DNA of 8,397 nucleotides from Nitrospirota bacterium. Lineage in GTDB: Bacteria; Nitrospirota; Nitrospiria; Nitrospirales; UBA8639. The position numbers and the translations under genes are program-made. This document shows, piece by piece, positions 5,933-8,397 of the stretch (the stretch's first letter is position 1; each line of letters opens with the position of its first letter). Below the pieces are notes generated by a model that did not search any database, had not been told where the DNA came from, and saw nothing but the letters and a program-made list of their open reading frames with translations. The stretch is taken from the NCBI GenBank assembly GCA_003228495.1, contig QIDY01000076.1, positions 1 through 8,397 on the forward strand, in the 5' to 3' direction.

Positions 5933-6856
5933 TCAAGCACGTTCTCCTAAATAGATATTCATGACGGTTGAGAGAAACTCTAAGGCTTGAAGTTTTTGAC
6001 GTTGGAACGAATTTCTGCCTATGATCGAGCCAAATCCCCCCCCATCACGAATGGCGCGGGCTTCATCAAAGATCTTTTGATCTTCGCCTTTTGCTCCACC
6101 GGAAAATATCACAATTCTCCTTCCATCAAAGGTACTTTGCACCACATGACGAATGCGATCAGCTGGTGTACTAATTGGAATTTTTTCAACCTCGTAGACT
6201 TTTTTAGCAGCCGCTTGTTCTAAATGGGCGCTCGGAACTTTAACTTTAATAATATGGGCCCCAAGTTGTGCCGCAACTTGCGCGGCATAAGCCACGATAT
6301 CAATTGCCGTCTCCCCTTCCTTACTCAATCCTTCTCCACGCGGATATGACCACACTACCACTGCCAACCCATAGGACTTGGCTTCTTCAGCAATCTCCCG
6401 CAAATCTTCATACATCTCCTGACTATGAGCCGACCCAGGATAAATGGTGTAACCAACAGCACAACACCCCAATCGTAAGGCATCACCGACACTTCCCGTG
6501 ATCGCCGAACTGGGATCCTTCGTTTCATGGAGGGAATCATTATTATTCAGCTTGAGAATAAGGGGGATTTGGCCGGCAAATTCTGCCGCTCCAGCTTCTA
6601 AAAAACCTAGTGGAGCCGCATACGCATTGCATCCTGCATCAATACCTAATTGAAAATGATACCGTGGATCATAGCCAAGAGGATTTGAGGCAAAAGACCG
6701 AGCAGGTCCATGTTCAAATCCTTGATCGACTGGAAGAATGACCAAGCGTCCAGTTCCTGCTAACGTTCCGTTCATTAGCAACCGTGCCAGATTCATCAAT
6801 ACACCTGGAGGATTGCCATCATAATTTCGCAAAATTTCTTTAACCCGAGGTGTCAT
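5933..6856 (-). CDS. fbaB: Class I fructose-bisphosphate aldolase, DhnA/FbaB type
   Basis: This enzyme cleaves fructose 1,6-bisphosphate to dihydroxyacetone phosphate and glyceraldehyde 3-phosphate (or runs in reverse) through a Lys Schiff base. The match to E. coli FbaB is clear over the whole length: NGTLAGTGRLVILPVDQGFE, then SFASNPLGYDP, GIDAGCNAYA, ILKLNNNDSL, VGYTIYPGS, FSGGAKG and IIGRNSF. The Schiff-base Lys should be K204 in HIIKVKV, aligned with the DIVKQK motif of E. coli. The start is ATG 6856, with AAGGAG at 6865-6870 eight bases ahead; a GTG at 6874 in the same frame overlaps nothing useful and lacks an SD. The length is 307 residues, somewhat shorter than E. coli FbaB. Members of this family also include related DhnA-type aldolases with other substrates, but the match favours the glycolytic enzyme. 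It has its own promoter-like site upstream. Confidence 0.92.
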   Translation of the reverse strand: MTPRVKEILRNYDGNPPGVLMNLARLLMNGTLAGTGRLVILPVDQGFEHGPARSFASNPLGYDPRYHFQLGIDAGCNAYAAPLGFLEAGAAEFAGQIPLILKLNNNDSLHETKDPSSAITGSVGDALRLGCCAVGYTIYPGSAHSQEMYEDLREIAEEAKSYGLAVVVWSYPRGEGLSKEGETAIDIVAYAAQVAAQLGAHIIKVKVPSAHLEQAAAKKVYEVEKIPISTPADRIRHVVQSTFDGRRIVIFSGGAKGEDQKIFDEARAIRDGGGFGSIIGRNSFQRQKLQALEFLSTVMNIYLGERA

Positions 6857-6920
6857 GACCACTACTCCTTCCACGAAACTTATATTTCATTTTCCACTAG
6901 AGAATCACGTAAACTACCTT

Positions 6921-6949
6921 ATTATAGTGTAAAAGAGCTTGCGAACTAA
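6921..6949 (-). promoter_or_regulatory. Likely promoter of the aldolase gene
   Basis: The minus strand has a perfect TATAAT (6921-6926) with TTAGTT (6944-6949) at 17-base spacing. The -35 matches the consensus poorly. The site leaves a leader of about 60 bases before the ATG, in the 138-base gap between cysE and the aldolase gene. Confidence 0.5.
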
Positions 6950-6994
6950 GACAATATGAATAATGACTTTCCCCTCAAACTGTCGTGACAGACC

Positions 6995-7639
6995 TTACCG
7001 TTCAGTCTGTTCAACTTTCTTGCGAAGAGCAATCAACTCTTGCTCCATCGCGTCAAAGCGTTCAGCAATGGGATCTGGAATATTCGTGTGATCCATAGTG
7101 GCTTCAGGAAGACGCTCACCATCATATTTGACGATTCGCCCGGGGTTACCCACAACAGTGGAATTCGGAGGGACTGAGCGCAAAACCACCGCATTGGCTC
7201 CAACCTTCACGTTATCACCAATGCGAATTCCACCCAACACTTTAGCCCCTGCACCCACGACAACGTGGCTTCCTAACGTCGGGTGGCGTTTGCCACGTTC
7301 TTTCCCTGTTCCTCCCAACGTGACTCCCTGAAACAAGGTCACATAATCCCCAATTTCTGTCGTTTCGCCAATAACTACTCCCATGCCATGGTCAATGAAA
7401 AACCCGACCCCAATGGTCGCACCTGGATGTATTTCTACCCCGGTCAGCCAACGTGTTAGTTGAGAAATGAGCCGGGGGAAAAGTGGAATGTGTCGGTCCC
7501 ATAGCCAATGGGAAACTCGATACGCCAAGAGAGCATGGAACCCCGAATAGGTGAGAAATACCTCCAGCCGACTTGTGGCAGCCGGATCACGCTCAAAAAC
7601 CGCCTGTAAATCTTGAGCAATTTGCGTCACCTTTTTCAT
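6995..7639 (-). CDS. cysE: Serine O-acetyltransferase, short CysE type
   Basis: CysE transfers acetyl from acetyl-CoA to L-serine, the first step of cysteine synthesis. The protein has 214 residues, the short form lacking the long N-terminal domain of E. coli CysE. An N-terminal helical part (to about 66) leads into a left-handed beta-helix of hexapeptide repeats (about 67-175; IHPGATIG, VVIGETTEIGD, VVVGAGAKVLGGIRIGDNVKVG). Catalytic residues are D83 and H84 in FIDHGMG, and H119 in GKRHPTLG. The C-terminal stretch after about 190 (ERFDAMEQELIALRKKVEQ) looks like a short coiled coil. The ATG at 7639 has AAGGTGA at 7644-7650. It follows ispF by 52 bases, so it is probably in the same transcript. 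Confidence 0.95.
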   Translation of the reverse strand: MKKVTQIAQDLQAVFERDPAATSRLEVFLTYSGFHALLAYRVSHWLWDRHIPLFPRLISQLTRWLTGVEIHPGATIGVGFFIDHGMGVVIGETTEIGDYVTLFQGVTLGGTGKERGKRHPTLGSHVVVGAGAKVLGGIRIGDNVKVGANAVVLRSVPPNSTVVGNPGRIVKYDGERLPEATMDHTNIPDPIAERFDAMEQELIALRKKVEQTER

Positions 7640-7691
7640 ATATTCACCTTCCCTGACCTACCGAGAAGCAACGATTTGCCTCCACACTCTC

Positions 7692-8171
7692 TCAGTTGTT
7701 CAGAGACTGTATCAAGCACACAGCCAGGACCGCGATCCCTTCTTCCCGGCCAATCATTCCAATCCCTTCTCCACTCTTCACTTTAATATTTACCTGATGA
7801 CTATCTACCTGGATCGCTCGAGCCAGGCTTTCCCGCATATGCTTTATATAGGGAGCGAGTTTTGGGGCCTGGGCGCATATGACGGTATCCAGATTCACAA
7901 GGCCATAATTCTTTTCCTCCAAAGTCTGCACCACATTTTCCAACATGAGCAAGCTCGAAAGGTCTTTAAATGCCGGATTGCTGGCGGGATAGCGAGTGCC
8001 AAGATCTCCTTCTCCCATGGCTCCTAAAAGCGCATCACAGACGGCATGAGACAAGGCATCTGCATCGGAATGGCCATCTAAACCACGTGAGTGGGGTATG
8101 GTGACACCGCCTAAAATTAACGCGCGACCTTCGCGCAAAGGATGAATATCGTATCCTTGGCCAATCCTCAT
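7692..8171 (-). CDS. ispF: 2-C-methyl-D-erythritol 2,4-cyclodiphosphate synthase
   Basis: IspF closes the cyclic diphosphate of 2-C-methyl-D-erythritol with release of CMP, in the MEP pathway to isopentenyl diphosphate. Metal ligands are in place: D8 and H10 in GYDIHPL, H42 in HSDADALSHA. Further conserved stretches are GDLGTRYP and the end motif NIKVKSGEGIGMIGREEGIA. With ATG 8171 the protein has 159 residues, typical for the family and trimeric in relatives. An in-frame GTG at 8210 would add 13 residues, but the family starts at MRIGQGYD and a GAAGGT site lies just ahead of 8171. It follows ispD by 60 bases and precedes cysE by 52. Confidence 0.96.
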   Translation of the reverse strand: MRIGQGYDIHPLREGRALILGGVTIPHSRGLDGHSDADALSHAVCDALLGAMGEGDLGTRYPASNPAFKDLSSLLMLENVVQTLEEKNYGLVNLDTVICAQAPKLAPYIKHMRESLARAIQVDSHQVNIKVKSGEGIGMIGREEGIAVLAVCLIQSLNN

Positions 8172-8231
8172 AGTACCTTCAACCTTGTGCCCCTCACAAG
8201 AAAATACCACCCATCAGACTAATCGAGCCCA

Positions 8232-8397
8232 TCAGGGATTAGGCTTGACCCTATTCAGAATCGCCTCTCCAAAGATCAGATCATCTGGCCTGGTGATCTT
8301 AATATTAAAACAACTTCCCTCCACAACGAAAACCGGATATCCCTTTCGTTCGATCAAGGCCGCATCATCCGTGACTTCCCAATTTTCTTGTTGCGCC
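8232..8397 (-). CDS. ispD: 2-C-methyl-D-erythritol 4-phosphate cytidylyltransferase, C-terminal part only
   Basis: IspD joins CTP and 2-C-methyl-D-erythritol 4-phosphate, two steps before IspF. Only the last 54 residues are in the window; the rest runs off the right edge. They read AQQENWEVTDDAALIERKGY, then PVFVVEGSCFNIKITRPDDL and IFGEAILNRV, ending at TGA 8234-8232. The VTDDAALIE and VEGS..NIKIT.PDDL motifs are characteristic of the IspD C-terminus. The frame is complete to the edge and the gene lies directly upstream of ispF, the common ispD-ispF order. Confidence 0.92.
   Translation of the reverse strand, partial: AQQENWEVTDDAALIERKGYPVFVVEGSCFNIKITRPDDLIFGEAILNRVKPNP

Noticed and set aside
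6972..6995. Small inverted repeat CTGTC...GACAG after cysE as a terminator
   Set aside because: The loop would be only two bases and no T-run follows on the minus strand.
1..8397. CRISPR array, tRNA or rRNA genes, toxin-antitoxin pair, or defence system
   Set aside because: No regularly spaced repeats, no tRNA-like cloverleaf and no rRNA-like stretch were noticed by eye, and every substantial gene is explained by a known housekeeping or transposase family.

Overview
The window looks like an ordinary chromosomal stretch from a free-living Gram-negative-type bacterium, carrying housekeeping genes plus a scarred, mobile-element-rich left end. The gene set (non-mevalonate isoprenoid genes ispD/ispF beside a short cysE, a DhnA/FbaB-type class I aldolase, an AMIN-domain amidase, a YacP/NYN protein next to tatD) and the style of the intergenic repeats suggest a Nitrospirota-like (Nitrospira-related) genome. 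This placement is an impression from protein style, not a demonstrated result.

Left end (1-1562). An IS1-family insertion sequence runs off the left edge on the minus strand. Its transposase is split by a slippery A8 tract and should be made by -1 frameshifting (InsA + InsB'). Its leader has an extended -10 promoter and a hairpin that masks the Shine-Dalgarno (SD) site only in transcripts entering from outside. Next to it lies the decayed 3' end of a cation diffusion facilitator (CDF) transporter gene (about 812-1169, + strand), readable only by switching among three frames. After that come about 390 bases without a gene, holding several inverted repeats, two sets of them interleaved.

Middle (1563-5825). 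A PAP2-family phosphatase gene (-) carries an apparent single-base frameshift. tatD (+) and a YacP-like NYN-domain nuclease gene (-) converge and overlap by 17 bases, and the likely tatD terminator lies inside the nuclease coding sequence. An N-acetylmuramoyl-L-alanine amidase gene (+) follows, then truA (+) after a strand-asymmetric, purine-then-pyrimidine linker.

Right end (5826-8397). All genes are on the minus strand. Reading in transcription order from the right edge: ispD (3' part only), ispF and cysE are closely spaced and probably one operon. The class I fructose-bisphosphate aldolase gene follows with its own likely promoter and a strong SD. IspD and IspF act in the MEP route to isoprenoid precursors, CysE makes O-acetylserine for cysteine, and the aldolase serves glycolysis/gluconeogenesis. 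TruA modifies tRNA, the amidase trims peptidoglycan, and TatD and the NYN protein are nucleases.

I found no new defence or other multi-gene system. The most interesting points are the IS leader architecture, the frame-broken CDF relic, the interleaved inverted repeats near 1300-1430, and the terminator embedded in a convergent gene.
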